Shown in pieces: positions 19,169 through 27,782 of a stretch of 64,000 nt of DNA. The notes beneath the pieces were generated by a model. The model was not told the DNA's origin. It saw nothing but the letters and a program-made list of their open reading frames with translations, and did not search any database. Origin of the DNA: Oricola thermophila (GTDB lineage: Bacteria > Pseudomonadota > Alphaproteobacteria > Rhizobiales > Rhizobiaceae); contig NZ_CP054836.1 of assembly GCF_013358405.1 (NCBI RefSeq), positions 1,240,001 to 1,304,000 on the forward strand, written 5' to 3'. Within the stretch, counting starts at the first letter, position 1, and every line of letters begins with the position of its first letter. The position numbers and the translations under genes were made by a program.

Positions 19169-20200
19169 ATGCAGTTCGGGACATGGCCCCTCGACGGTAC
19201 CCGCGACCTGGCCGGCGCTACGCTTGCCCACTCGGTTCAGGTCGGGACGCGCAGGAAAATTCGCAAGGGACATGTCCTGTCCGCAGCCGACATCGAGGAC
19301 CTGCGTGCAGCCGGAATCGTTGAAGTGACGGTGGCGATCCCCGAAACAGGCGACATGATGGAGGATGCCGCCGCCGGCCTGATCGCAGATGTATTCGCAC
19401 CTGACGGATTTCGCCGCGAGAATGTCGGAACCGGCCGAGTCAATTTCCATGCCACGGTCGACGGAGTGCTGGTTGTCGATCCGGCGCGGATCGATGCGCT
19501 CAACCGGGTCGACCCGGCGATCACCCTCGCAACCCTGCCCAATCATTCCCTCGTTCGCGCAGGCCAAATGATCGCGACGGTCAAGATCATTTCCTTCGCT
19601 GTTGCCGGGCATCTGGTGGAAATGGCCGCCGACGTGGTGAGGGCGCCAGACACAATCCGCGTCCATCCGTTTCGTGACGGATTGCGGGTGGCCATGATCC
19701 AGACACGGGTCAGGGGCACCAAGACTTCCGTTCTCGACAAGACCCGGCGGATTACCGGGGAACGATTGCGTGATCTGCATGCCGAGCTTGTCGATGAAAG
19801 GCGGACAGATCACGCAGCGGCAACGCTGGCGGAGGAATTGGCCGCGCAGGTTAGGGCCGCCGACATGGTACTGATCTTCGGTGCCTCGGCCGTGACAGAC
19901 CGCCGTGATGTGGTCCCGCAGGCCGTCGAACTGGCGGGCGGCAGGATCGTGCATGTCGGGATGCCCGTCGATCCCGGCAACCTTCTGGTCCTGGGCGAGT
20001 TGGCGGGAAAGCCGGTAATCGGCGCGCCCGGTTGCGCCCGCAGCCCGAAGGAAAACGGTTTCGACTGGGTGCTGCAACGCCTGTGCGCCGGGATTCCGGT
20101 ATCCGGCGATGATATCGTTGCGATGGGGGTTGGCGGCCTTCTCGCGGAAATTCCGGTCAGGCCGCATCCTCGCGAACGGTCGAAACCGGCAAGCAACTGA
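19169..20200 (+). CDS. Molybdopterin-binding protein (MoeA/MoCF-like)
   Basis: 343 residues. The N-terminal half resembles the MoeA-like cofactor-handling region (RKIRKGHVLSAADIEDLRAA), and the C-terminal half is a MoCF_biosynth molybdopterin-binding domain (LIFGASAVTDRRDVVPQAVE; HVGMPVDPGNLLVLG; GAPGCARSPKENGFDWVLQR). In related Hyphomicrobiales this protein is commonly fused to the MobA-like transferase that follows. Here a TGA at 20198-20200 ends it and the next gene starts with the adjacent ATG in the same frame. Part of the molybdenum-enzyme maturation operon. Confidence 0.88.
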   Translation: MQFGTWPLDGTRDLAGATLAHSVQVGTRRKIRKGHVLSAADIEDLRAAGIVEVTVAIPETGDMMEDAAAGLIADVFAPDGFRRENVGTGRVNFHATVDGVLVVDPARIDALNRVDPAITLATLPNHSLVRAGQMIATVKIISFAVAGHLVEMAADVVRAPDTIRVHPFRDGLRVAMIQTRVRGTKTSVLDKTRRITGERLRDLHAELVDERRTDHAAATLAEELAAQVRAADMVLIFGASAVTDRRDVVPQAVELAGGRIVHVGMPVDPGNLLVLGELAGKPVIGAPGCARSPKENGFDWVLQRLCAGIPVSGDDIVAMGVGGLLAEIPVRPHPRERSKPASN

Positions 20201-20833
20201 ATGGCCGGCGTTACGAAAACCGAAACCGGCATGGCCGCGGTGATTCTCGCCGCGGGCCGTTCGACGCGCATGGGTGGCGAGAACAAGCTGCTGAGGGAAA
20301 TCGCTCCCGGGATTCCGGTCGTTCGTCGCACCGTGGAGAATGCGCGCCGATTCGGACTGGGGCCGCTATACGTCGTCACCGGTCACGAGGCTGACCGGGT
20401 TCGCGCGGAGCTGGAGGGGATCGATTGCCGCTTCGTGCATAATCCGGACTACGCTCTCGGCCTGTCCGGTTCGATCCGGCGCGGTTTCCGGCGCGCGATC
20501 GCGGATGGAGCCGACGGGGTCATGGTGCTTCTCGGCGACATGCCTTTCCTGCCCGTGGAAGCCGTGCACGCCGTCGGCATGGCCGCGTCCCGCAATCCCG
20601 ACTCGCTCGTACAGGCGATTCATGCCGGCGAGCCGGCGCATCCCGTATGGCTCCCGGCGCGGTTTGCGGAATTCGTCGAGCGCCTGGGCGGGGATCGGGG
20701 CGTTCGCGGAATGGTTGAGCGATCGGGCGAAAAGTTGATTTCCGTGGAGGTCGGCAGCGAGGCCACACTGGACCTGGACACGCCGGAGGATTTCGATTCC
20801 CTTTCCGGCGGCTGCTCCGGAAAGGGCGATTGA
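20201..20833 (+). CDS. MobA/MocA-like molybdopterin nucleotidyltransferase
   Basis: 210 residues of the MobA/MocA NTP-transferase family, which attaches CMP (or GMP) to molybdopterin; CTP use would fit the xanthine-oxidase-type context. AAVILAAGRSTRMGGENK is the nucleotide-binding loop, VLLGDMPFLP the metal-binding Asp motif, PAHPVWLP the third motif. The ATG directly abuts the upstream TGA without room for its own ribosome-binding site, so it relies on coupling or readthrough. Last gene of the operon. Confidence 0.9.
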   Translation: MAGVTKTETGMAAVILAAGRSTRMGGENKLLREIAPGIPVVRRTVENARRFGLGPLYVVTGHEADRVRAELEGIDCRFVHNPDYALGLSGSIRRGFRRAIADGADGVMVLLGDMPFLPVEAVHAVGMAASRNPDSLVQAIHAGEPAHPVWLPARFAEFVERLGGDRGVRGMVERSGEKLISVEVGSEATLDLDTPEDFDSLSGGCSGKGD

Positions 20834-20866
20834 TACCCGCCGCGAATCCGACATAGGCTTGCATCC

Positions 20867-21778
20867 ATGGCAAATCCGGCAAATCGGCTGACACGGGGAG
20901 CGCGGCTGCAACAGATGCTTTCCTGGTGTCTTGCTGCCGCGCTGACCTTTCTGGCGGGGCAGGCGCAATCCTTCGAGCTGGCCCCCTTCAAGGATCGATT
21001 GTTTGCCTATCCCGGCATTCTGGAGAGCCGGGACGGGGGTGCCTACCTGATCGTCGATTATGACGAGGTGCGGGACATCAACCGGCGCGACCAGGTGCCC
21101 GAACGCCGGGTCAAGCGGAAGTATGTCGATCTTTCACCGCGTCGCCGCCAGTCCGACCAGGTGCTGCAGACAAGCGCGGGCGAGATCCGCTTCATAGCAG
21201 TCGGCGATCCGAGAAACGCGCGGATCGTCACGATGTATGTCCACGGGCGGGGCGGCGATCGCAAGCAGGGGACCAACGACTATACGTTCGGCGGCAACTT
21301 CAATCGCATCAAGAACCTGATGCTGCGAAACAACGGCATATATATTGCGCCGGATGGCGGTGAACTCGATGAGGCGGCGGCGCAGCGCATCCGCCACCTG
21401 GTGCTCGCAGTGTTGCGGCAGTTGCGAGAAGCGAAAATCGTGCTCGCATGCGGTTCGGCGGGCGGTACCGTCTGCCATGCGCTTGCAGGCGACGATGCGA
21501 TCGCCGCACGGATGGCCGGAATGGCGCTGCTCGGTTCTTTCGGAGACGAGAGCTTCATCGGCTCGGCTGCCTGGCGCCACCGCGTGCCGTTGCTGATCGC
21601 CCATGGCGCCGCCGATTCGGTCATTCCTTTTGCGAATGCCGAGTCGTTCTATCGCGCCTTGCGCGATACGCCGGGATATCCGGTAAGGCTCGTCCGATTC
21701 GAGACCGGTGGCCACGGAACGCCGATCCGGATGACCGACTGGCGAGAGACGATCAACTGGATGCTGGCCGCGCGCTGA
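20867..21778 (+). CDS. Secreted alpha/beta hydrolase
   Basis: 303 residues with an N-terminal signal sequence (QMLSWCLAAALTFLAGQAQS) and an alpha/beta hydrolase core: YVHGRGGDRKQGTNDYTFGG is the oxyanion region, ACGSAGGTVCHALA the Ser elbow, HGAADSVIPF the Asp segment and GGHGTPIR the His. Exported, substrate unknown. It follows the molybdenum operon by 33 bp and could be co-transcribed. No sequence-specific subfamily recognised. Confidence 0.8.
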   Translation: MANPANRLTRGARLQQMLSWCLAAALTFLAGQAQSFELAPFKDRLFAYPGILESRDGGAYLIVDYDEVRDINRRDQVPERRVKRKYVDLSPRRRQSDQVLQTSAGEIRFIAVGDPRNARIVTMYVHGRGGDRKQGTNDYTFGGNFNRIKNLMLRNNGIYIAPDGGELDEAAAQRIRHLVLAVLRQLREAKIVLACGSAGGTVCHALAGDDAIAARMAGMALLGSFGDESFIGSAAWRHRVPLLIAHGAADSVIPFANAESFYRALRDTPGYPVRLVRFETGGHGTPIRMTDWRETINWMLAAR

Positions 21779-21814
21779 CCCGACCAATGCACTTTCGAAC
21801 GAGGGGAAGACCGG

Positions 21815-21890
21815 TGGCACGCCCAACGGGACTCGAACCCGTGTTTCCGCCGTGAAAGGGCGGCGTCCTAGACCGCTAGACGATGGGCGC
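21815..21890 (-). tRNA. tRNA-Glu (TTC)
   Basis: 76 nt with encoded CCA. Acceptor GCGCCCA/TGGGCGT (first pair G-U), D arm with TCTAGCGGTCTAGGA, anticodon loop CTTTCAC (anticodon TTC), T loop GGGTTCGAGTCCC. All four arms fold. Confidence 0.95.
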
Positions 21891-22059
21891 GCATCAGGTG
21901 TCGCGGTCTATAGGGGCATTCTCCCGCGACCGCAAGTCCGTTTGGGTGCGGATTCCATCTTTTTTTCGCGACAATTTTCTAAGGCGCCAAATTCCGCGCC
22001 GCCTTCTGCCGAAGCCGGATGGTTTTTTCCCTTAATGCTGGAGAATCAGCGGCTTGCCG

Positions 22060-23268
22060 CTACTTGCGCCGGCGACAGCGCCAGTTCCAGTCGCGCTCCG
22101 GACCGATGTCGATATGCACCGAGTCGGTGTAGCAATAGGTGCCGACGCCGCCACGACCCGGCATGGAGCGCAGATAGGAAGCCAGTTCCCATTTGCCGAC
22201 GCCCTCGACCTGGATGTCGGCCGCGGAACAGTACATGTGCAGCGAATTCTGGGCTCCGCGCGCCTTCTTGTTGCGCGACGGGCTGCGATAGCCGGACGTG
22301 ACGATGACATCCTTGCCGTAGTGGCGCTCGACCTGCTTGAGTACCCGCACGAGGGCGGGCTTGAGGCAGGAAACATCGACATCGTCGTGCTGAACCTGCA
22401 AGCCGTTGGGTGCCAGACGGGCGAGGCCTGCGGCGGATGCCAGGCGGACCGGGGGCTCTTCAGGCTGCAGGGGGTCCGGGGCGTTTTCGGCCGAATCGGT
22501 GAGGCCCAGCGCGCGTTCCTTGTCGACGCCCGGGAGTCCGGCGGCCATGCCCGATGCGCTCGCTGTCGCGATCACGGGCCGGGCCGGGGTCGGTGCGGCC
22601 GTTGTCGCAGCCTTGTCGGTTGCGCTCCACAATTCGGCGACGGCGGGCTGCTTTGAGATCGGTTCCGGCGGCACCACGGCCTTGCGGGTGCCGGATGAAC
22701 GTCTGCCCGAAAAGAGCGCAAGAAGTCCGGTCGGACGCTTGGGTTCCGCGTCCACCGCTGCCTGTTGCGTAACGACGACAGGGGCGGTGTTGGCGCTGTA
22801 GATGCGGGCAGTGGCCGGGTCGGCCGGTCGGGCGGTCTTTCCCTCGGCATCGCCGAGCGCGACGATCTCGCCCGATGCAGCCGGCTGCCCGGCGACTGCC
22901 GGAGAGGCGGCATCGTTCTGCGCGACCATCGACATCTGGACAGAACCATCCGGATCGTCAGCGATGACCGTTCCGGCGGCTTCGTTTTCGGCGAGCGCCA
23001 TGATGGCGCCATCTTCCTCGGTGGCGGCCTCGGGCGTTGCTTCGGCGGCGGCAACATCGGAAAGCTGTTCGGGTGATGTTTCGGCGACGGCCAGTCCCAT
23101 TTGCGGCGTCGGCTCGAGCGTAGGTTGAAGGTCCAGGGCCGCAGGCATGCAGCCCGACAGGGCGGTCGCGAACACCAGCAATCCGATCCATCGCACGGAG
23201 ACGCAATCCGGGCTTATGGTTTTACGATTACTCAATGGCCCGCCTATTGCCCCCGTTTCGCGGTACAA
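22060..23268 (-). CDS. YcbK-like M15 peptidase-domain lipoprotein
   Basis: Up to 402 residues. The C-terminal ~120 residues form a YcbK/DUF882-type (Peptidase_M15_3) domain: VTSGYRSPSRNKKARG, NSLHMYCSAADIQVEG and DSVHIDIG supply the zinc ligands. A long low-complexity Ala/Pro/Glu-rich linker precedes it. Near the N-terminus ALSGC is a lipobox. The longest frame begins with TTG; a more internal TTG or GTG is likely the true start, giving a normal lipoprotein signal. Probably acts on or binds peptidoglycan in the periplasm. Confidence 0.8.
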   Translation of the reverse strand: MYRETGAIGGPLSNRKTISPDCVSVRWIGLLVFATALSGCMPAALDLQPTLEPTPQMGLAVAETSPEQLSDVAAAEATPEAATEEDGAIMALAENEAAGTVIADDPDGSVQMSMVAQNDAASPAVAGQPAASGEIVALGDAEGKTARPADPATARIYSANTAPVVVTQQAAVDAEPKRPTGLLALFSGRRSSGTRKAVVPPEPISKQPAVAELWSATDKAATTAAPTPARPVIATASASGMAAGLPGVDKERALGLTDSAENAPDPLQPEEPPVRLASAAGLARLAPNGLQVQHDDVDVSCLKPALVRVLKQVERHYGKDVIVTSGYRSPSRNKKARGAQNSLHMYCSAADIQVEGVGKWELASYLRSMPGRGGVGTYCYTDSVHIDIGPERDWNWRCRRRK

Positions 23269-23375
23269 GCCGCCTTAGACCACCAGCGCGGTAAAAAAAG
23301 AATTATCTGCGCGCGTTACGCCGCCCCGCTTTCCCGCTAGGCAAGAAATGGGGCCAAAACAAGGTCCCATCGCCG

Positions 23376-23402
23376 TACCGGCACCCTTACCAGGTGCCGG
23401 TA
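23376..23402. other. Hairpin spanning the gloA stop codon
   Basis: Perfect 10-bp stem TACCGGCACC / GGTGCCGGTA with a 7-base loop containing the gloA TAA (minus strand). No U-run follows, so it is more likely an mRNA 3'-end stabiliser than a stand-alone intrinsic terminator. Confidence 0.5.
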
Positions 23403-23827
23403 TTCTCCATCGAGGCCCAGGGTTCGGCCTTCGGAAGGGCTTCTCCCTTCTGAAGGATCTCGATCGAAATGCCGTCCGGGGAACGTATGAAGGCCATGCG
23501 ACCGTCGCGTGGTGGCCGGTTGATTGTCACGCCACTGTCGGCGAGGCGTTGGCAGGTCTCGTATATGTCGTCGACCTCGTAGGCGAGATGTCCGAAATTG
23601 CGACCGCCCTGGTAGTCCTCGGGATCCCAGTTGTAGGTCAGCTCGACGGTCGGCGCGCCGCCGGCCTTCGCCGTCTCGACGTCCTCCGGCGCGGCCAGGA
23701 ATATCAGCGTGTAGCGACCGGCCTCGTTCTCCATCCGGCGCACTTCCTGCAGGCCGAGCTTGTTGCAATAGAAGTCGAGCGATTCGTCGATATCGCGAAC
23801 CCGTACCATCGTGTGCAGATAACGCAT
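23387..23827 (-). CDS. gloA: Lactoylglutathione lyase (glyoxalase I)
   Basis: 146-residue glyoxalase I that isomerises the glutathione-methylglyoxal hemithioacetal to S-lactoylglutathione. [20 protein letters not shown] holds the first metal His; [10 protein letters not shown] and the Glu in [12 protein letters not shown] supply others. AGGAG lies seven bases before the ATG. Monocistronic. Confidence 0.95.
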   Translation of the reverse strand: MRYLHTMVRVRDIDESLDFYCNKLGLQEVRRMENEAGRYTLIFLAAPEDVETAKAGGAPTVELTYNWDPEDYQGGRNFGHLAYEVDDIYETCQRLADSGVTINRPPRDGRMAFIRSPDGISIEILQKGEALPKAEPWASMENTGTW

Positions 23828-24031
23828 GACATTTCTCCTTTTCGGTTCCGGCTTTTAACCGCTGTGCCGGACAAGGCAACAAAGTATTGTTCACGCCGCG
23901 TGACACGTGCCGTGAAAAACAAGAACCCAAGGAGGTGTGTAAAACGAAATATCGCACTTGTGGCTATTCGACCTGCCGATGGTATCCTTCATGCAGAGAA
24001 TCAGTGCGAGTTGGCGAGAAAAAGCGCAGTC

Positions 24032-24610
24032 ATGGGGGAAAACGGGTCATCATCCGGGAGGTTGGAGAACCTCGTTGCGCAGTCGGAAACTCCGGATGCC
24101 ATCGAGGTCTCGGGCGCCATCAAATGGTTCGACGTGGCCAAGGGCTTCGGGTTCATCGTTCCCGACGAGGCCGGTCTCGGCGACGTGATGCTGCATGTGA
24201 CCTGCCTGCGCCGGGACGGTTTCCAGACCGCTCTCGAGGGCGCGCGAATCGTTTGCCAGGCCCGCAAGGGCGAGCGCGGCCTGCAGGCGTTCCACGTCAT
24301 ATCCATGGACAATTCCACGGCCGTCCATCCGGGCGAGGTGCAGCAGAAGACGCACGTAAATGTCACGCCGACGAGCGGCCTGGAAAGGGTTATCGTCAAG
24401 TGGTTCAACCGCACGAAGGGTTTCGGATTCGTCACCCGCGGGGAGGGCACGGAGGACATCTTCATCCACATGGAGACGTTGCGCCGGTTCGGCATGACGG
24501 AGCTGCGCGCCGGCCAGGTCGTGATCGTGCGCTACGGCGAGGGCGAGAAGGGGCTTATGGCCGCCGAGGTCTATCCCGATCTCGGTACGCAGTTGCCGTC
24601 TTCGCATTGA
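24032..24610 (+). CDS. Double cold-shock-domain protein
   Basis: 192 residues with two OB-fold cold-shock domains: the first about residues 25-90 ([20 protein letters not shown]) and the second about 118-185 ([17 protein letters not shown]). Both retain the RNP1-type KGFGF motif; the first has VMLHVTCLR where cold-shock proteins usually have VFVHxS. Binds single-stranded RNA/DNA, probably as an RNA chaperone. The first in-frame ATG with a conserved-looking N-terminus is at 24032. A very strong Shine-Dalgarno lies 95 bp upstream with no start codon in register. Confidence 0.9.
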   Translation: MGENGSSSGRLENLVAQSETPDAIEVSGAIKWFDVAKGFGFIVPDEAGLGDVMLHVTCLRRDGFQTALEGARIVCQARKGERGLQAFHVISMDNSTAVHPGEVQQKTHVNVTPTSGLERVIVKWFNRTKGFGFVTRGEGTEDIFIHMETLRRFGMTELRAGQVVIVRYGEGEKGLMAAEVYPDLGTQLPSSH

Positions 24611-24641
24611 CAATGCCGGCCGGTCTGCGGCACCGGAAGGC

Positions 24642-25139
24642 ATGAACAAGATTGCAACCGTCATAATTGCAGCGCTTGTCGCCGGCGCGCTTCCTTCCCT
24701 GCCGATGACTCCGGCCGCGGCGCAGGAAGCGCCAATGCTCCTGCCCGTGGATGAGACGCCGCTTTCGATACGTCGCGATGGACGGGAAGTCGCGCGGTTC
24801 GACATCGAGATTGCCGACGACCGCGAAGAGCGTGCCCGCGGCCTGATGTTCAGGACCGAATTTCCTGACGATCGTGCCATGCTGTTCGTTTTCGAACGGA
24901 CGCGCGATGTTTCCTTCTGGATGCACAACACACCGCGGTCGCTTGACATGCTCTTCGTCCGCGAGAACGGCGTCGTGGCGACCATCGCGCGAAACACGAC
25001 CCCGTTCTCCAGGACGCCGGTTCCGTCCGGCGAACCGGTACGATACGTGCTTGAAATAAACGCCGGCATGGCCGATTCGCTCGGCATCCTGCCCGGGGAT
25101 CGTCTCGTCCACCCGATAATTTCCGTAACGGGCGAATAG
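24642..25139 (+). CDS. DUF192 secreted protein
   Basis: 165 residues with signal peptide (MNKIATVIIAALVAGALPSL...) and a DUF192 domain: RARGLMFRTEFPDDRAMLFV, SFWMHNTPRSLDMLFV and the C-terminal GDSLGILPGD-like segment. Exported protein of unknown biochemical role, nearly universal in Alphaproteobacteria next to a cold-shock gene as here (31 bp spacing). Confidence 0.9.
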   Translation: MNKIATVIIAALVAGALPSLPMTPAAAQEAPMLLPVDETPLSIRRDGREVARFDIEIADDREERARGLMFRTEFPDDRAMLFVFERTRDVSFWMHNTPRSLDMLFVRENGVVATIARNTTPFSRTPVPSGEPVRYVLEINAGMADSLGILPGDRLVHPIISVTGE

Positions 25140-25204
25140 AGACGGTTGCCGACGCACCGCAGCCGTTGTATGCGGTCGGAGTTCGCCGGAACCATGGTTG
25201 AAGT

Positions 25205-25281
<77 letters not shown>

Positions 25282-25323
25282 GCCGGGATCGGCGGACGAG
25301 GTGACATGACAAGGAGGGTTCCA

Positions 25324-25629
25324 GTGTTGGCCCGAATTTACAGCCCGTCGAAGACCGCCATGCAATCCGGCAAGGCGAAGACCGGCTTTTGGATCCTTGA
25401 ATTTGACCGCGCCACGGCGCGCACCATCGACCCGCTGATGGGCTATACATCTTCCGCCGACCCGCTGGCCCAGGTGAAGCTGAAATTCCCGACTCGCGAG
25501 GATGCCGTTGCCTATGCCGAGAAGCACGGCATCGCCTACAGGGTCATCGAGCCGAAGCAGCCGAAGCGCCGCGCCGTTTCCTATTCCGACAACTTCAAGT
25601 ACGACCGCAAGGCGCCCTGGACGCACTGA
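25324..25629 (+). CDS. NDUFS4-like ETC complex I accessory subunit
   Basis: 101 residues, homologous to the 18-kDa NDUFS4 accessory subunit of mitochondrial complex I (ETC_C1_NDUFS4 family): ARIYSPSKTAMQSGKAKTG, WILEFD, DPLMGYTSSADPLAQVKL and FPTREDAVAYAEKHG. The GTG at 25324 has AAGGAGG six bases upstream and yields the family start MLARIY; an in-frame ATG at 25306 has a weaker, too-close site. It lies between two tRNA genes, apart from any nuo operon. Predicted peripheral subunit of NDH-1 near NuoG/NuoE. Confidence 0.92.
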   Translation: MLARIYSPSKTAMQSGKAKTGFWILEFDRATARTIDPLMGYTSSADPLAQVKLKFPTREDAVAYAEKHGIAYRVIEPKQPKRRAVSYSDNFKYDRKAPWTH

Positions 25630-25692
25630 CCAAGTGCCTGTATCGCGCCGGTGCTTGACCGCGGCGCGAACAGGCGACATGAAAAGTCCTGT

Positions 25693-25769
25693 GGCCCCGT
25701 AGCTCAGCTGGATAGAGCACCGGCCTTCTAAGCCGATGGTCGCAGGTTCGAATCCTGCCGGGGTCGCCA
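25693..25769 (+). tRNA. tRNA-Arg (TCT)
   Basis: 77 nt with encoded CCA. Acceptor GGCCCCG/CGGGGTC (one G-U), anticodon loop CTTCTAA (anticodon TCT), with a C-A mismatch at the top of the anticodon stem; T loop GGTTCGAATCC. Confidence 0.94.
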
Positions 25770-25947
25770 CTTCCGATCAACAGCTGAAACCCATGGCTCC
25801 GGTCGGAGACGGAATGCCGGCTGGCAAGATTCCTGCACGACTATCTGGTGCGCTCCCCGTAGGCGCTGTGGCTGGACGGCGCGGCTCCGGGCCGACCTGG
25901 CAGCCCGGAGGGCCGGCACCGCTTCCGCCCAGGCAACGAAGCCGGGA

Positions 25948-27120
25948 CTAGGCCTGTCGGGCGGCCGAGAGGCCCTTCGCGATATCATCCATCAGGTCGG
26001 GCACATCTTCGAGCCCGATCTGCAGACGAATCACGGAACCTCCGTAGTTCCGTGCGGACACTGTGCGATCACCGAGATACACATGTACGGCGAGGCTTTC
26101 ATAACCACCCCAGGAGTATCCAAGTCCGAAAATGTCCAGGGCATCGAGAAATGCCTCGGCCTGCGCTTCGCCACCCTCCAGCACGAATGAGAAGATGCCG
26201 CTCGATCCTTTGAAGTCCCGCTTCCAGATCGCGTGGCCGGGGTGGCTTTCGAGCGCGGGATGCAACACGGTCTTCACGCCGGGCTGATCTTCAAGCCAAC
26301 GCGCAATCTCGAGCGCATTCGTCTGATGTCTTTCGAGTCTCACTCCCATGGTGCGCAATCCGCGAAACACCTGGTAGACATCGTCGGGGCCGGCCGGCGT
26401 GCCTAGTGTCAGGAAACCTTCATGCAGCTGTTCCCAACAGCGTTCATTGGCCGACACCGTGCCTAGCAGGACGTCGGAATGACCGGCGGGATATTTTGTT
26501 GCCGCATGAATCGATATGTCGACGCCGTGGTCGAGCGGGCGGAAAAAGAGGGGTGTCGCCCACGTGTTGTCGAGCATGGTTATGACGCCAGCCTCCCGCG
26601 CCACCGCGGCAATCGCGGGAATGTCCTGCATCTCGAACGTGTTGGATCCCGGCGACTCCGTGAAAATGACACGGGTATTGGGCCTGATGAGGTCGGTGAT
26701 GCCCGCGCCGATTTCGGGCTCGTAGTATTCGACCTCGACACCCAGGCGGGCCAGCATCGTGTCGGCGAAACGTCGGGTCGGGTTGTAGATCGTATCCACG
26801 AACAGCGCGTGATCGCCCGCCGACAGAAAGGCCAGAAGAGGAACGGTGACGGCGGCCAGTCCCGAGGGAACCGCTATGGTGCCGGCGCTGCCCTCCAAGG
26901 CGTCGATCGCGGAACACAGCGCATCCGATGTCGGGGTGCCACGCGTGCCATAGGTGTATTTCTGATTGCGCGTCTTCATGGTCTGCGCATCGGGAAACAG
27001 CACGGTGGAAGCGTGGACGACCGGGGGATTCACGAAGCCGTGGAAGGAGCGGGGATCGTACCCGCCATGGGCCAGCTGGGTGTTGATGCCTTTTCTATTG
27101 TGTTTTGGCGGTACGTTCAT
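25948..27120 (-). CDS. metC: Cystathionine beta-lyase
   Basis: 390-residue Cys/Met-metabolism PLP enzyme. SIHAATKYPAGHSDVLLG carries the PLP lysine; YTYGTRGTPTSDAL and TDLIRPNTRVIFTESPGSNT are family signatures, and GLGYSWGGYESL near the C-terminus favours beta-lyase over gamma-synthase/lyase. Produces homocysteine from cystathionine for methionine synthesis. GGAG lies eight bases before the ATG at 27120; the open frame extends 20 codons further without conservation. Its leader can pair CCATG with CATGG over the ribosome-binding site. Confidence 0.9.
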   Translation of the reverse strand: MNVPPKHNRKGINTQLAHGGYDPRSFHGFVNPPVVHASTVLFPDAQTMKTRNQKYTYGTRGTPTSDALCSAIDALEGSAGTIAVPSGLAAVTVPLLAFLSAGDHALFVDTIYNPTRRFADTMLARLGVEVEYYEPEIGAGITDLIRPNTRVIFTESPGSNTFEMQDIPAIAAVAREAGVITMLDNTWATPLFFRPLDHGVDISIHAATKYPAGHSDVLLGTVSANERCWEQLHEGFLTLGTPAGPDDVYQVFRGLRTMGVRLERHQTNALEIARWLEDQPGVKTVLHPALESHPGHAIWKRDFKGSSGIFSFVLEGGEAQAEAFLDALDIFGLGYSWGGYESLAVHVYLGDRTVSARNYGGSVIRLQIGLEDVPDLMDDIAKGLSAARQA

Positions 27121-27782
27121 TCGGCTCGCTCCATGTACGATTGTTAGAGCATGGGTTACCGATTTCCGTCGCAAAGACAAGGAAGGCGTTGCTCACCCCG
27201 AACTTGGGCAATCGAACGCCTGTGAAGCCGTCGTTCAGGATTTTGCTTTTCGTCTCGACCGCAGGAACTCTGTCTACGCGACAACAGTCGCGTCCGCTGT
27301 GATCGCGACCCGGCATCAGTCCGGATGCCTGCAGGTCATCTTGCGGCGGGAGTGCTGGACCGGCTGACGGTTGAAGCCACGCCCTACTTAGGTTGCATTC
27401 CTGTCGTTTGACGCCCTGTTTGACGCTCGGCAAAATATTTTCCGGTTGCTCACGATTGCACGCCGTGTTCTGCGCCAGTGGCAATCCGAGGCTTCCGCCG
27501 GGAGCAAAAGCACCTTCATCTCACATTGCAAGAATTTGACTGCTTGGTCGGATTATCGATTCGCGGTGTATTTTCAAAGCGCTGTGGGGCCGTTGACGGA
27601 TTGCGACAGAAATGTGGCATTCGCCCTTGACGCTGCTGGCAAATTGGCTTTGTCTTCCCTTGTGGAGGGAGGCGTCGGTGGCCCATCGCGACGATGTGCC
27701 GCATCGGGAGTCCGTGTGTCGACTTTCGGGGCCGATGCTCATGCCCGTCTTATGAAACGTGAGCAACGAGAGGTTGTATCCA
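27121..27782. other. 662-bp intergenic region between metC and aapJ
   Basis: Divergent region holding the control elements of metC and the aap operon. Open frames exist on both strands but none has a ribosome-binding site, family similarity or a convincing composition. One short hairpin, CGCGAC-AACA-GTCGCG, lies near 27280. I could not place a sigma70 or sigma54 promoter with confidence and see no SAM riboswitch fold. Confidence 0.5.

Noticed and set aside
18317..20167. 616-codon open frame antisense to the XdhC and molybdopterin genes
   Set aside because: Shadow of convincing plus-strand genes; translated product has no family features.
27121..27200. SAM-II-type riboswitch before metC
   Set aside because: Position and gene fit, but the leader lacks the conserved loop and pseudoknot sequences; only a 5-bp CCATG/CATGG pairing is present.
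27610..27640. Sigma54 promoter before aapJ
   Set aside because: TGGCAT followed by TTG looks similar, but the -24/-12 spacing is off by one and GC at -12 is missing.
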